Source of the DNA: Poecilobothrus nobilitatus
Taxonomy: Eukaryota; Arthropoda; Insecta; Diptera; Dolichopodidae
Reading direction: 5' to 3'
DNA length: 64,000 nucleotides
Assembly (NCBI GenBank): GCA_947095535.1
Contig: OX352772.1
Coordinates: forward strand, 259,714,793 to 259,778,792
In this document: piece after piece, positions 32,326-45,105 of the stretch
Layout of the letters: the number at the start of each line of letters is the position of its first letter
Numbering within the stretch: position 1 is the stretch's first letter
Position numbers and translations under genes: made by a program
Notes under the pieces: generated by a model
What the model was told of the DNA's origin: nothing
The model's input: the letters and a program-made list of their open reading frames with translations, nothing else
Database searches by the model: none

Positions 32326-32440
32326 CATAAAATTCAGAAAATGTTAGAGAAAAAATTCAAAATTTAATTGAAAATATTATTGCGATTTTATATTTTAAAT
32401 TGTGCTCCTTTAAAAGCTTTGGTTTTACACCCTGCTTTAT
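32326..32440. repeat. 116-bp dispersed direct repeat, second copy
   Basis: Close match to 31615-31730. The phrase CGTTTACGGCTTTTATATAA is also doubled nearby, at 32126 and 32680. Confidence 0.8.
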
Positions 32441-32780
32441 TTTTTATTACTCTTCGCAATATTTACATTTGAATTTTTTCTTTCTATTTTTCTGTTATCA
32501 ACGTTAAGGACTTTCTTAATAATTTATATAAATATTTGACATAAAAATGAAATGACTTTTACGCTTTCTTATTGAAAATATTTAAAAACAATCAGAGTAG
32601 CCTAACGTATATTTCTGTTCGCAGCATTACTTTTTTTTCATACATATCAAATATCATGTTATGTTATGTTATTTTTGAAAACGTTTACGGCTTTTATATA
32701 ATAGATTACATTCGGAAATATGATAAATCATTATTTCAACTACTTATTGTTATGAAAATATATTATATTTAAATTTTATT

Positions 32781-32972
32781 CGGCACCTCGGTGGGCTACT
32801 GCGTAAGAGCTTATAAAATACGCTTAAACACCGGGGGAGTGCGGGTTCGAACCCCATACACGCCGTAAGAGTTATTCCTCCTTACGACATTTACAGCCAC
32901 GCCTGCACAGGAAAGGATGTGTAATTTCCTGTCCATATTTATGTGGCAGAGAAATGCATTAAAAAAAAAAAA
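32781..32972 (+). repeat. tRNA-derived SINE with poly(A) tail
   Basis: The head has an A-box-like TGGGCTACTGCG (32792) and a perfect B box GGTTCGAACCC (32844-32854), as in tRNA genes read by RNA polymerase III. The body contains CCTTACGACATTTACAGCC and CCATATTTATGTGGCAGAG, and it ends in A12. It is the intact reference for the SINE split by the gypsy-type element (14509-14538 plus 18911-19005). A folded tRNA cloverleaf is not complete, so it is not a tRNA gene. Confidence 0.85.
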
Positions 32973-33191
32973 TTTATTCCTGTATTATTGAAATATTTTT
33001 GTTTACAATTTTAAAAACATTTGAATTAAAAATATCTCAATTTTTGTTTTTGTTACTTTACTTTTGTTTATATGAATCAATTTATTTACTTTTACCAAAG
33101 AACATATGTATAGCACATAAAGAAGTCGCATTGGAAATATTTTTATTTTTTCAAATTATGACAGTTACGGGCGGGCTATAAAAGGAAAGAA

Positions 33192-34748
33192 AACGAGGAA
33201 GAATACAGTTGCCTTTGTCAACTCTTAGATACCCGTACGAACCGTTAGTATGTTCACAGCCTGTCACTCTGCTCACAATATTATTTTTTTAATATTTTAG
33301 TATTTTAAAATAATGTGGGTGAATTTTATAATTTCTAGAACTATGGGTTGTACATATATTCAAACTATATGTTTATATGTACATTCTTCAAAAGCAGATT
33401 CTAACCTTTCACATAACGATTATCAATCCAAAACTTTTTCAAATATTCTATAGTACCATTTAATACTAAGCGGTAAATGTATATTAAATTTACTTAGTAC
33501 AAAATAGTAAATATAATTTTAAATATTACATTATATTATATTTAAATATTCCATTGACAGAATAATTTCTTATAAGTAAAACCGCCGTATTTACATACAT
33601 ATAAAATACATATATGTATGTAAATACGGCGCTATATAATATAAATCTATACTCTTATCATTCATTCATTAGTGACATATACGATATGTAAATAAACATG
33701 ATATTATATAAGTATGTATATATATTAATATCATATAAATAAAAATTATGTTGTTTATTTATTTACATTTTTATGTACTACGCATTATATCCTCAACAAT
33801 TTCAAATTATCGAGTAACAAAAAATGCAAAAAATTCGTTAAAGAAATTTGTTAGAAAATTTGAAAAAATCAAGTAACACTTTCGTCAATTATAAAGTAAC
33901 CCTATATTATTAAGAAAAGTTGTTAACAGAAATAAGAGTATAATGTTGAAGCTTTAATTTTTGTGTATTACTTCAAAAAAATTTTACAGGTGTTTAAAAA
34001 TAAGAAATTTTCAGTTTTTGACCCCTTACAGCTCGTAAACGGGGAGTGATACAAAAAAAATTTTTGAAATGACTCATACTTATTTTCAAAGATCTAACAT
34101 CTGTCAAAATTTCAAGTTTCCAACTTAAACCGTTTAGAAGATAGAAGGGTTGAAGGATTTTGCAAAATTTGAGTTTCACATAACGGTAAATTAAGACACC
34201 GTATGTCACAAATATATATTTATTGTATATACACTTTTAAAGCTAATAAAAGTAGTAATCGTTTGGCGTTTTCAAAATGAAGATATACCTTATACAACTT
34301 GTGCTATAACAATTTAAATATAGAGCTTTTTTGAACCTTTGGAGAGCTGTAGCTCCGTAACGGGTGGGCTACAAAAAAAAGTTATTAAAAATAATATTAA
34401 TATTTTTGTGAGCAGTAGTTAAATTTCATAGCTCTATTGCAAAAAAAATGTGGGGATCTAAAAGTTAGGTGTTCGAGAGCTACCCTAAGGCTTGGTCTAA
34501 ACTCAACCAAAAAAAATAGGGAACCTACAAATTACTCCCAGAATATTTTGTGTAAATTTCAAGATTCTAGCTTTCTTAGTTTTTGAGTTAGCGTGCTGAC
34601 GGACGGACGGACGGACATGGCTCAAAAGTCTTAGAATTTTTTTCTGATCCGATCCATACCTTTGAAGGTATATCTAGCTCGCTTATTTCGAGGTGTTACA
34701 AACGGAGGAGTAATTTTATTATACCCGATCCTATCGTACGGGTATAAA
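33192..34748 (+). repeat. Dispersed repeat family, copy D (full length)
   Basis: Same start and end as copy A (AACGAGGAAGAATACAG...TCGTACGGGTATAAA), same orientation, 1557 bp. ACGGACGGACGGACGGACAT is expanded here to four GGAC units. A palindromic doubling around ACATACATATAAAATACATA sits near 33592-33625. Confidence 0.9.
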
Positions 34749-35700
34749 AATCATAAGAAAAAGAAAACCAAAAAAATTATTTTTTCATTCATTCATTCTG
34801 TTCATAATTAATTGTCTTCGAACTGATTTTTTTTTCTCTAAACATTGATTTTATTTTGTTAACGTAAGTACATCACAAGCAAAATGCTGTTCTTATAATC
34901 TTAAAATGTAATATTTTATAGATCTCATCTCAAAAAGAATAACTCTACACAACACATGCATAATATTTGAAGGCCAACAAAATTTTATTATATTATTGTT
35001 TAGAAGAATATTTTTCTAAAAATTAAAAAAATAAGTTTGGATAGAATATTAAAATGGTATTATAAGCTTTAAAGTTCTCATAGAATTATGGGAAGTTCAA
35101 TTAAATGGAAAAACCGAGATGTGTACCAAATTAACTAGATAACATATTAATCCGAATACTTTTGAAAAGTGAGAGTTATATTAGCAACACAAATATTTAG
35201 TAGAACAGTGAGTGCCGCCATTAGAACAATAATTGAAACATCCGGTTTTAATAGTGTTACTTGTTACGGTTTTAAAAGAAATTGCAATTTCAATAGTATA
35301 TTTAGTATTAGTGTTTGATAAACTTTTTGATTGTATCAACTATTGATTATTATATTCTGATATAAAATATCGATCTGCTATTAAACTAAATAGCTTGACG
35401 TTGGAATTTTTAAAATATTCAAACGACACTAATACAATAAAAATTATGTACTTAGAAAATATTTCATTGATTTAAAAGAAAAAAGTATATTTTGTAGAGG
35501 GAATGAAAATAATTTTAAAATATTAATATACACATTTTTTCATACAGATATATGTATTTTATACTTTTATAATAATGATTTTTGTACTTATAGTTGGGTT
35601 ATGAAAGACCTAAAATTGATTGATAAAATACAAAAATAATATTTTTTATTATTTTTGCTTTTTTTCTTAGTAAAAGAAAACACAAAGTAAAAAACGTTTG
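34749..35700. other. AT-rich spacer
   Basis: No gene seen. Confidence 0.4.
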
Positions 35701-35711
35701 TTTATTTTGGT

Positions 35712-35757
35712 GCGTAACAGGCACCACCTAACAGGCACCTCTTAAAAGGCACCACCT
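35712..35757. repeat. Three short GGCACC direct repeats
   Basis: ACAGGCACCACCT, ACAGGCACCTCTT and AAAGGCACCACCT follow one another at intervals of 13-17 bases. Confidence 0.65.
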
Positions 35758-35936
35758 TAGAAAAATTGTTTTGTTGAAATTTATATGGCGTGCAACTTCT
35801 TTATGTGTTATAAGTTCTTTGCTTTTACCTATATGAATGAATTAAAAAATGTATATACTCTGTATGAGGTGTAAGCTCTTTTAGAGAAATGAATTAAATA
35901 AATATTAATAAAAGTTGAATGAGTTCAAATTAAAAT

Positions 35937-36232
35937 TATTAATATTCAATTTATTATTATTATAATTAATTATTATTATTAATTATTATTATTATTAATT
36001 ATTATTATTATTATTAATTATTATTATTATTAATTATTATTATTATTAATTATTGTTATTATAAATATTATTAATATTATTAATTAATATTATTAATTAT
36101 TATTAATTATTATTATTATTAATTATTATTATTTTTATTATTATTTTATTATTAATTATTATTATTAATTATTATTATTATTAATTATTATTATTACTAA
36201 TTATTATTATTAATTATTATTATTGTTATTGT
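35937..36232. repeat. (ATT)n microsatellite with regular TTAATT interruptions
   Basis: Nearly 300 bp of ATT repeats broken at intervals of about 15-18 bases by TTAATT, giving a higher-order pattern. Confidence 0.95.
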
Positions 36233-36289
36233 TAACTTCTTCCACAACCAGTATACAGTCATGGTCAAGTTCAGTAGAAGATCGTCTCA

Positions 36290-36780
36290 TATGAGCGGTG
36301 ATAGGATTAGGCCCTCCGTAGGGCTCATGAGATCACTGTTCTTTTTATAGATGTAAGAAATGAACATGTTTCTGCTCTTCTTTCAAACATAAATTCTATT
36401 TATTATAAGAGCAGGCTTTCTACTTCCCCGATAAAGAGGTTGTCTAACATTTTTTATTTTAAGATTAAAAGCGTCTTCTGTGTTGTCTATAAGACAACCG
36501 ATGGTGACTCCCCTTTGTAAGGAAATATCCACCGATTTACTTTTGAGATTTGCTAGTATATATGCAAGTCATGTTTATTTATCGATGGTCTGGAATGGCA
36601 TATCATTCTAGTTTCACTATCTTTTTTTATCTCTTTAACACAATGATGTCAAACTTGGTTCGGCAGGGGTTTCGTTGCTATAGCAAGTCTTGTTCTACTT
36701 GAGAAAGAAGGCACTTTAGATTCTCTCCATAATTCTGGCGTGTAGCCTAGTTTCAGACAAGTTTTATAAATTGCTTTAGT
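36290..36780 (+). pseudogene. Very degenerate LINE reverse transcriptase stretch
   Basis: From about 36338 the plus strand stays open: VLFIDVRNEHVSALLSNINS, then KRLSNIFYFKIKSVF and YKTTDGDSPLCKEIS. This recalls an RT motif A (LDVSKAFDNV...L) followed by a worn GLPQGSPLSP region. The catalytic YADD is not found. The next 320 bp (36780-37100) show nothing I can name. Confidence 0.35.
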
Positions 36781-37099
36781 TTTTTAGGGTAGATATTTTC
36801 TAATCCTGAAGATTTGTTTCCATATAAAACCTTGTTTTCAATATCACATACAACTGGTAAATAGTTTTCTCTTGACATTGAAGTTTGCAGCAGGTACAAT
36901 TAAATCTACTAAATGTAAATTATCCAAAGTCGAAAATGTCTGCTTTAATTTTTATTAAATTTCTCTAAAAATTATTAAATTTTTTAAAACGAAAATATTA
37001 AAAATGGCAAAAAAGTATTTACAGTAACAGTAATTTGGTAAAAATATTTTAAAAGGGGATATTAATCGAGGCGAATCACAGCCATAGCCAGCATCATTA

Positions 37100-40040
37100 T
37101 TTTTTTTTCCAATTTTGTTTGTGCAAAATCGCCAAAAATATTTTCTGAATACATTTCTTGTTATATGATGGATTATTTTTTTTTTGTTTTCCTTATTGCC
37201 CCTCTTGGAAGCATATCTACTAGGCATCTTCATCCGACTCTATTCGGAGCAGTTATTTTTGCTTCCTCCCATGTTTGTCCCTTTGAAGTTAGTTCCTCTA
37301 ATATCGTTCGCTTCCAGGTCTTATTGGGCCGACCTCGTCTTCGGGTTCCTTGTGGGTTCCATTCTAGTGCTTCTTTGGCTATGCATTCTTGCGGCTTCCT
37401 AAGTGTGAGGCATATCCATCTCCACTTTTTTCTTTTGATCAAACGGTTCTACTTTGGCAAGCTTCCATATGTCATCTCTTGTCCAATCGATTCTACTTTG
37501 GCAAGCTTCCATAGGTCATTGTTACCATAGGTCATTGTTATTGCTGTGTTGTATTTGGCCAGTATACTCCGAATATGATTCTTAGACACTTATTAATGAA
37601 AACCTGTACTTTCTGTGATGTTGTTCGTAACTAACCAAGTTTCACTTCCATATGTTAAGTTGGTCTTCACGCAGGTTCCGAATATTTTCAATTTTGTACC
37701 CCTGAACATTTGTGTGTTTTCCCATATTGGTTGTAAGCGTACATTGTGCTGGTCTTCTTAATTCTGTTTTCAATGTCATCGTTTATGCTGCCGCTGTTAT
37801 TTATAATGCAGCCTAAGTGGTGGAAGTTATCTACATATTCGAGTGGTGTTATTATTGTTGTTTACCACCACCGGGTGACGTGGGTTGTTGATGTTAACAA
37901 CCATTGCATTCGTCTTCTCGATATTTCGAGCTAATGTTACTAGTTGTTCTATTTTAGCTTGCATGTTATTTATTGTATGCGATAGCAGGCAGATGTCATA
38001 TCGGCATAATCTAGGTCTTCTAATTACCTAAAGAGAGCCCATGTTATTCCAGTTCATTTGAGACTGATCACTTTCATGATGTCATCTAGCACTACTATGA
38101 AGAGAATTGGTGACAGTGGGCAATCCTGTTTTACATTTTCCTATGTTGGTGAGGAATGATTCGCTGGTACCAATAATAATTCTACAGTATCATTGTGGAG
38201 TACTGAGAGTTGTGCCCTTTCATACATGTTCTGTATTATTTATATTAATTTTTCCGACCCATTTCGATTTCTAAGTGCTATTCCATATGGCTTTTCTACT
38301 TATACAATCAAATGCTTTCTTGAAATCGATGAATACCAGATATAATGGGGCTCACCGAATATTGATTGTTCAACCATGATTCTGAGCATATTAACCTGGT
38401 CTATGCAGCTTCTATGGTGGTGGAATCCTGCTTGTTCATCCCTTATTTGGTTCTCCAATTTCTCCTCTAGCCTTGTCTGTATTATTGTTGCTGTAATTTT
38501 GTAGATTGTGTTTAACACTGTTATGCATCTCCAGTTATCGCACTTGGTACTCCCTTTTTCCATATGACCGGTAATCTACCCACATCCCATGCTATTGAGA
38601 TGTGAGGTTTTAGCAGCTTGGCTGATGTTTCTGGGTCTATTTTTATAATTTCAGCTGGAAGACCATCTTTGCCTGAGGCTTTGTTTATTTTTAGCTTTCT
38701 CATTGCCTCTTTGATCTCTGTTTTGGGCGGTTTATTTATTCTCATGTTGTAATTGTTGTGGTTGTTATTTGTGCGAATTTCTAGTCTTACTTCTTCTTGG
38801 ATAGAATCGCAGATATTACTGATTTATGCGAAGTGTCGTCGGGTTTGTTCTTTGAGACATGTTATCAGTTTACCATTTTGGTCTTTGATTGGGTGATTTT
38901 AGTTGGTTTTTTTTCCAGTGAGCTGATTCATGATTTTATATAGCTCTCTTGAGTTGTTATGTGTTGCAGGCTTTTCAGCCTTATTCGCGAGATCATTAAA
39001 GTATGTTCCTTTGTCTCTTCTTGCAGCTCATTTGACTTGTTTAGCTATATTAATGTATTGTTGTCTTATAGCGTTATTGGTATTCAATTACTGTTTTAGG
39101 CTGCTTCTTTGTGTGATTAGATTCCAGGTGTTATTGGAAATCCATATTTTCTTTGCGGCTGAATTGTGTTTAACCCTCTATTGGGAGGGTTTGGCGTACA
39201 GTTTCTACCATATTATTTCTTGTTTCAATGTTACGGAGCTCTTGGAAGTTTATCTTTCTTCTTATGTTTTTTCGTGATATTCTTTTGTATTTCTGCCATA
39301 TTCTAACATCTTCGGTTATTAATTCATGATCGCTTCCTATATCTGCACCTTATTTCTGACATCCTGCAGAGTGTTTCTCCATTTTCAGCTGATACATATA
39401 TGGTCAATTTGGTTTTTTGTTTGACCGCTTGGTGAGGTCCATGTATACTTATGTATGTCTTTATGGGGGAATAACAAGCCGCCGATAATTAGTTAGAATG
39501 TTTGGCATAGATCTATGAGTCCTTCTCCGTTATTATTTCTAATTCCGCAGCCATGTGTCCCTATTATATCTTCTATACCTTGATTGTCTGATCCTATTTT
39601 AGCATTGAAATCACCCATTAGTATTGTAATATCACCCTTCCTTATGTTGTTTAACACTGTTGTTAATTGTTCATAGAAGTCGTCTTTAATCTCATTTGTG
39701 CGTCTTCTGTAGGTGCGTAGCATTGTGTTATCGTTATATTTTTAATTCTTATCGCAAATCGTGCCATGAGTATTCAATCTGATATTGGCTTCCAGCTGAT
39801 TAGTGAGTTACGAAAATTTCTTGATATTATGATACCTACTCTCCTTTCACCACCTCTATCTTTTCCACTGTATATTAGTTTGTTACCATTTGCTGTTATT
39901 TCTTCTCCACTTTTGTTCCACCTCATTTCACTGATTCCTAGGATATCTAAGTTGTATTTTTTCATCTGTTGTTCTAGTTGCGCCAGTTTGGATGCTTCAC
40001 TTAGCGTTCTTACATTCCATTGACAATTCGTGTCCGTTTG
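37100..40040 (-). pseudogene. RTE-like LINE, near full length but decayed
   Basis: On the minus strand, endonuclease comes first: NLDILGISEMRWNKSGEEIT (39965-39774), then DDFYEQLTTVLNNIRKGDIT and ILMGDFNAKIG (39723-39493). RT follows: EAMRKLKINKASGKDGLPAE (38745-38521) and WRCITVLNTIYKITATIIQT, EEKLENQIRDEQAGF (38563-38300). The end is RWICLTLRKPQECIAKEALE and GTRRRGRPNKTWKRTILEEL (37442-37230), a C-terminal signature I associate with RTE/SR2-type elements. AKMPSRYASKRGNKENKKK may continue it to about 37165. Frames change between all pieces; the catalytic ADD region is not clearly preserved. Clade assignment is inferred from signatures only. Confidence 0.75.
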
Positions 40041-40462
40041 ACTGCATTAAATGTTGTTACCGTGAATTCATTTCTGTATCCGAGGCTCTACTATGTGTTT
40101 CGAATCGTTTCTCCTTTTTTCGATTAAGTAAATGATTGGTCTACTGTAATCTATCTACAAGATGACTCTTCTTAATTTTTCCCTAGTGTCATCTATCGGT
40201 CAAGTAGAGAAACCGTGTTATGTTCTTTGGATGCGTGCTGCCATTGTAATTGTGTAAGACAATTTCAATTACATTGATCGTACCTCTCACATATGGATAT
40301 ATGCATATGTATGTATATATATATGTTTTATTATATAGCTATTACAATATTAGAATATTATATTATATATAATTTATAGCACATAAATACTTATTTTTTA
40401 ATTTAATTATATTCTACTAATTATACATTATAAGAAAAATCTATATTATTTTTTATTAATCT
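40041..40462. other. AT-rich region, likely LINE 5' end and spacer
   Basis: The left part may be 5' sequence of the minus-strand LINE. It includes a run of ATATGTAT near 40290-40325. No other feature is supported. Confidence 0.4.
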
Positions 40463-40541
40463 ATATGACCAAGCCGGGGTTTGAACCCGAGACCTTTCGT
40501 ATGAAAGGCCGGTGTCTTAAGCATTACACCATTGGCTGGAT
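40463..40541 (-). other. tRNA-like sequence, SINE head or tRNA pseudogene
   Basis: Reverse complement contains GGTGTAATGCTTAAGACACC (D-arm-like, A-box-like), CCTTTCATACGAAAGG (hairpin in the anticodon position) and TCGGGTTCAAACCCCGG (a good T arm and B box) followed by CTTGGTCA. The acceptor strands do not pair and base 33 is not T, so it would not be a working tRNA. There is no poly(A) tail. Confidence 0.65.
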
Positions 40542-40984
40542 ATGATGAATAGATTTTAATTATTATTAATTATCATTCAAACATTTATTTTATTCTATCA
40601 ATAAATTTGATTTTTATATTTTTGTGTTTTTTCAGGAATTATTTCATATACAGAATATTTATTTTTACTGTCCATTTTAACTAGTAAGTAGAAATTAATT
40701 ATTAAGTTTATAACCAAATTTTATATTTTTTTGTAATGAATAATAAGAAATATATTAATTTATTTTAAACATTTAACAAGCTACAATTTTTATACTATTA
40801 GTTATACTTATTACAATATCTAGAAAACTTTATACGTTTTATTTTATAATCTATATATAAATGGCCGACTACAGATGTTCTTGGAAAACAAAAGCTGTAC
40901 AAGAGAAAAAAAACGGCTAAAAATATTTGTAAATTCCTTATTTGCACTCACCAGTTTGAAAAGGAACGATCTGTTTATACAGAT

Positions 40985-41567
40985 AAACGAGGAAGAATAC
41001 AGTTGCTTTTGTCAACTCTTAGATACCCGTACGAACCGTTAGTATGTTCACAGCGTTTCACTCTGCTTACAATATTATTTTTTTAAATATTTTAGTATTT
41101 TAAAATAATTTGGGTGAATTTTATAATTTCTAGAACTATGGGTTGTACATATATTCAAACTATATGTTTATACATTCTTCAAAAGCAAATTCCAACCTTC
41201 CACATAACGATTATCAATCCAAAACTTTTTTCAAATATTTTGTAGTACCATTTAATACTAAACGGTAAATGTATATTAAATTACAAGATAGTAAATATAA
41301 TTTTAAATATTATATTATATTAATGCGCACATAGTATATTTATATTGTTCTAAGTATATCGCCATACATTGCAATATTTCTTTAAAAATATTTCCATTTA
41401 TAGAATAATTTCTTATAAGTACAATAAAATACATATATGTATGTATGTAAATACGGCGCTATATAATATACATCTATACTCTTATCATTCATTCATCAGT
41501 GACTTATACTATACGTAAATAAACATGATATTATATATCAATATCATATAAATAAAAAATATGTTAT
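40985..41567 (+). repeat. Dispersed repeat family, copy E (left end only)
   Basis: It begins AAACGAGGAAGAATACAG and follows copy A to CATGATATTATATATCAATA, then stops; the right two thirds are missing. Confidence 0.85.
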
Positions 41568-41629
41568 TCAAAAATATTTTTATTGAATTAGATAAAGCTT
41601 AGGGTTAGTCGGATCAAAAAATATTCTAT

Positions 41630-41745
41630 GGCAAAGTATGAAAACCTTAAATATGAAATTTCAAAAATTTCCACTCTATCGTTTAGGCTGTACACGTGCC
41701 CACAAACACACCCACACGCACACTCACACAGAAAGGTATCATGCT
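41630..41745 (-). repeat. Repeat shared with 13690-13800
   Basis: Reverse complement gives TAGCATGATACCTT, a GTGTG-rich stretch, CACGTGTACAGCC and GAAATTTCATATTTAAGGTTTT, matching the interior of the TIR element at 13587-14374 in order. No TIR is seen here. Confidence 0.7.
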
Positions 41746-41754
41746 AAAAATCGA

Positions 41755-42012
41755 ACTATTATGTAAATCATTTCCGATATTACAATTAAAATTAAGAGTA
41801 TCAAGTTGTTGGAAACCAGTGTTTTGATTATATCAGTATCAATTTGTTTTTCACGAGATCGTTCAGAAACTTGTTTTAAAAATTCTAAATTATTATAATA
41901 CCATTTACCAAATCCATATTAGCTGAATTCAATATTTTGAAAACAGCGGCTTTAATTTTGAAAAGCGATTGTACTTCATCTGATCCACTAATTAAGCCGT
42001 CAACATAAATTT
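41755..42012 (-). pseudogene. BEL/Pao reverse transcriptase fragment
   Basis: Minus-strand reading gives IYVDGLISGSDEVQSLFKIK, AAVFKILNSANMDL, then after a frame change KWYYNNLEFLKQVSERSREK and TGFQQLDTLNFN. This follows the BEL/Pao RT catalytic region YVDDLLSG....L.....I...L..AG..L.KW.SN. The second catalytic Asp is Gly (YVDG). It is a second, more fragmentary BEL/Pao copy, truncated on both sides and unrelated in orientation to the one at 3.6-8.3 kb. Confidence 0.65.
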
Positions 42013-42700
42013 AATTTTTTATGCTTCAAGATATATATGCTTTAAAAGTCGGCTAAGTAGTTTTCGTAATAAAAAGTATCCTAATCGTTGCTTCTCTAAA
42101 TCTTAGGAAGTTTGAAAACCCTTCTTAAATAAACATTTATTCTTTCTAAAAAATAAACTTGCGAAATTTAAACATTCAAATACCTTAACGAAATATCAAA
42201 ATTTTTTCAAAGGCGACACTTTCAACGCTTATGTTAATAATCCTAAGACGATTACAGCTAATTTAGTCTCAGATAATAAATCTATGAATCACACAACGGT
42301 TCCTAACTTATTATCATCAGCTCCGCTTATTTTAAACCCTCTTATACCACCTGTTGTCAAACTCACTCAAAAATGATTAGAAGATAATAATAATAATAGT
42401 AAATTATCTATCTGTAGATTATTATCTCTATGTAGGAAAGTAAAAGAAAGACAAAAAAAAGAAGAAAGCATTTACAAGAAATGTATTACTCCAATTATTA
42501 CTTAATAAATTAAAGGTGCCATATGCTTATATTGTCCCGTTTTTTGTTTTGTATTTGTCATATTTCTCTTATTTTTTGTCTTCATTTTGCTTGGTTTTTT
42601 GTACTCTGATTTTTTTTTAATTATTAATAATAAAGCTGATTTCAACTGAGTGTAATATTACAAAAAGCCTGAATATTGATTTTATACTAAATCGCCAAAT
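42013..42700. other. AT-rich region, possibly LINE ORF1 remnants
   Basis: It precedes the LINE endonuclease. Lys-rich text after 42430 (KVKERQKKEESIYKK) could be an ORF1 tail; I could not confirm it. Confidence 0.3.
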
Positions 42701-42718
42701 AATTCAATAAATTTGCAA

Positions 42719-43617
42719 ATGGTAAACAACTTGAATATTTTATATTTAAACATTCGTAGCATACGGAATAAGTTATGTGAGTTAGAATGCCTGATAAATA
42801 GCTTTAAATTCGACATACATTTGATCGCTTTAACAGAGACTTGATTAACGCAGTCAGAAAAGAAATTTTTTAATATAATTTTAATACCTATTTAATGTCT
42901 TTAGTTGTCGAAGAAGAATTTTAAAATTCACACTTTTTAATGATGAAGTTATTAAAGGAAGACTTCAGCGTAATGTCCGTCTAAATATCACATAATACTC
43001 AGATTGATGAATTCTTCAATAAATTAGATCTTCTTACAAATGCATATAAAAAACTATCATAATTGGTGATTTTAATTTAGATTTGTTGAAAAGTTGCAAT
43101 ATGGATGTTAAAAATAATATTAACCTGCTTCTCTCATTCGGCTACATTATAAACAATATTTTTTTAGGCAAATTCACAACAAGAATTGGAGCAAATAAAA
43201 AATAAATTATTGATCACTTTATTAGTGATCTAATAAAATTTAAATACCACTTCTTCACTTTTGACACCTCTCTGTCTGATCGTTGATTGTAATTACTCAG
43301 TCTAGAGAGTAAATCTGCAGTTGATAGTTTGAGACGATATAAAACAATATTAGACTATGACAATATATCAAATAACGAATTCTGGTCTAATATAAAGTCC
43401 TACGACTCCATTGATATTTTAATTGACTACTTAAGTCAAATTATTCAAACCAATGCTATTAAAATACCAGTGAAGTGTTCGAAAAAAAACTAGAGTGAAT
43501 GATGATGATAATATTTTAAGAACAATAAAAATTCGAGATTCTTTTTTTAAATACAAAAAAAAGTATCCTAAAGACTCTGATGTTAAGAAACTCTACGATG
43601 AATAAAAAATTAAAATA
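42719..43617 (+). pseudogene. CR1-like LINE endonuclease, 5' half
   Basis: The start MVNNLNILYLNIRSIRNKLC followed by FDIHLIALTET is the classic N terminus of a CR1/jockey-group apurinic-like endonuclease (NIRSI.NK...., ..LTETW). The Trp codon after ET is a stop (TGA). Further on, IIGDFNLDLLKSCNMDV (about 43060) supplies the GDFN motif. RIGANKKXIIDHFISD leads to the end of the domain, and Lys-rich linker text continues up to the insertion of repeat copy F at 43618. The RT half resumes at 45106. Confidence 0.75.
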
Positions 43618-45105
43618 AAACGAGGAAGAATACAGTTACCTTTGTCAACTCTTAGATATCCGTACGAACCCGTTAGTATGTTCATAGTGTGTCACTCTGC
43701 TTATAATATTATTTTTTTTAATTTTTCAGTATGTACATATAACTATACGGCAAATGTATATTAATTGATACATACTAAACTTACTACAAAATACCAAATA
43801 TATATTAATATGCATATGTATTCATATATGTACATATATTATTATATATCGCCATATATTGCATTACTTCTTTAAAAATATTTCATTCATAGCATAATAA
43901 CAACAAAATACGTATATATACACCCCTAAATATATATGTATATGTGTATCAATATTTTATTATCTATACATTATCCATTCATCAGGGACATATACGATAT
44001 GTAAACATGATATATAACTATGTATACCAATATCATATAAATATAAATTCTTAAAGAAACCGTTAATTTTTGATTTATTCAAATTTTTTTGTACTACGCA
44101 TCATCTCAATAATTTTAAATTATCGAGTAAAAAAAAAAATTCAAAAAACTCTTTGAAGAAATTCGCTAATAAAATTGAAAAAAATCAAGTCACACTTTCG
44201 TCAACTTTAAGGTTACGCTATGTCATTAAGATAAGTTGCCAACAGAAATAAAATTATAATGTTGAAGCTTTAATTTTTATGTATTTCTTCAAAAAAATTT
44301 GAACAGATGTTTAACTTACAGGTGTTTAAAAATAAGGAATTTTCAGTTTTTGACCCATTACAGCTCCTAAACGGGGGGCGATACAAAACATTTTTCTAAA
44401 ATGACTCATACTTATTTTCAATAATTTAACTTCTGTCAAAATTGTGAGTTTCCAATTTAATCCTTTTAGAAGGTTAACGGATTTTGCAATAATTTAGTTT
44501 CGGATAACGGTAAATTAAGACACCATATAGCACAAGTATATATTTATGATATACCTATTTGTAAAGCTCATAACTGCAGCTATCGTCTGGCGTTTTCATA
44601 TTGAAGATATACTTTATAGAACTTGTGTTATAACAATTTAAATATAGATCTTTTTTCAATTTTGCGGGCTGTAGCTCCGTAACAGGTGGGGCTACAGAAA
44701 AACGTTCTTCCATATAATGCATATTTTTGGAATATCTATCCGTGATTAAAATTTTATGGCTCTACTTCAAACAATGCAGAACTTTGAAAAACTTGTATGA
44801 AAAATGTGGAGATCAAAAAGTTAGTTCTTAGTTTAAGAGCTACCCGGAGTTTTGTTCGGATCTCAAACAAAAAAATAAGGAATCTAAAAGTTTATCCAAA
44901 AATATTTTGTGTTAATTCCAATACTCTAGCTTTCTTAATTTTTGAGTTAGCGTGCTGACGGAGGGACGGAAAAGGCTTAATCGACTCAGAATTTGATTCT
45001 GATCCGATCCATACCTTTTAAGAAACATCCAGCTTGCTTATTTCGAGGTGTTGCAAACGGAGGAGTAATTTTATTATACCCGATACTTATCGTACGGATA
45101 TAAAA
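43618..45105 (+). repeat. Dispersed repeat family, copy F inside a LINE
   Basis: It starts AACGAGGAAGAATACAG and ends TATCGTACGGATATAAAA. It is more diverged than A and D. The LINE continues in the same orientation on both sides, so this copy inserted into an existing LINE. Confidence 0.85.

Noticed and set aside
33994..34209. 71-codon frame inside repeat copy D
   Set aside because: Not kept open in copies A, B or F, so there is no evidence that the family codes for protein.
40463..40541. Functional tRNA gene
   Set aside because: T arm and D arm are good, but acceptor strands do not pair and the anticodon loop lacks U33; more likely a SINE head or pseudogene.
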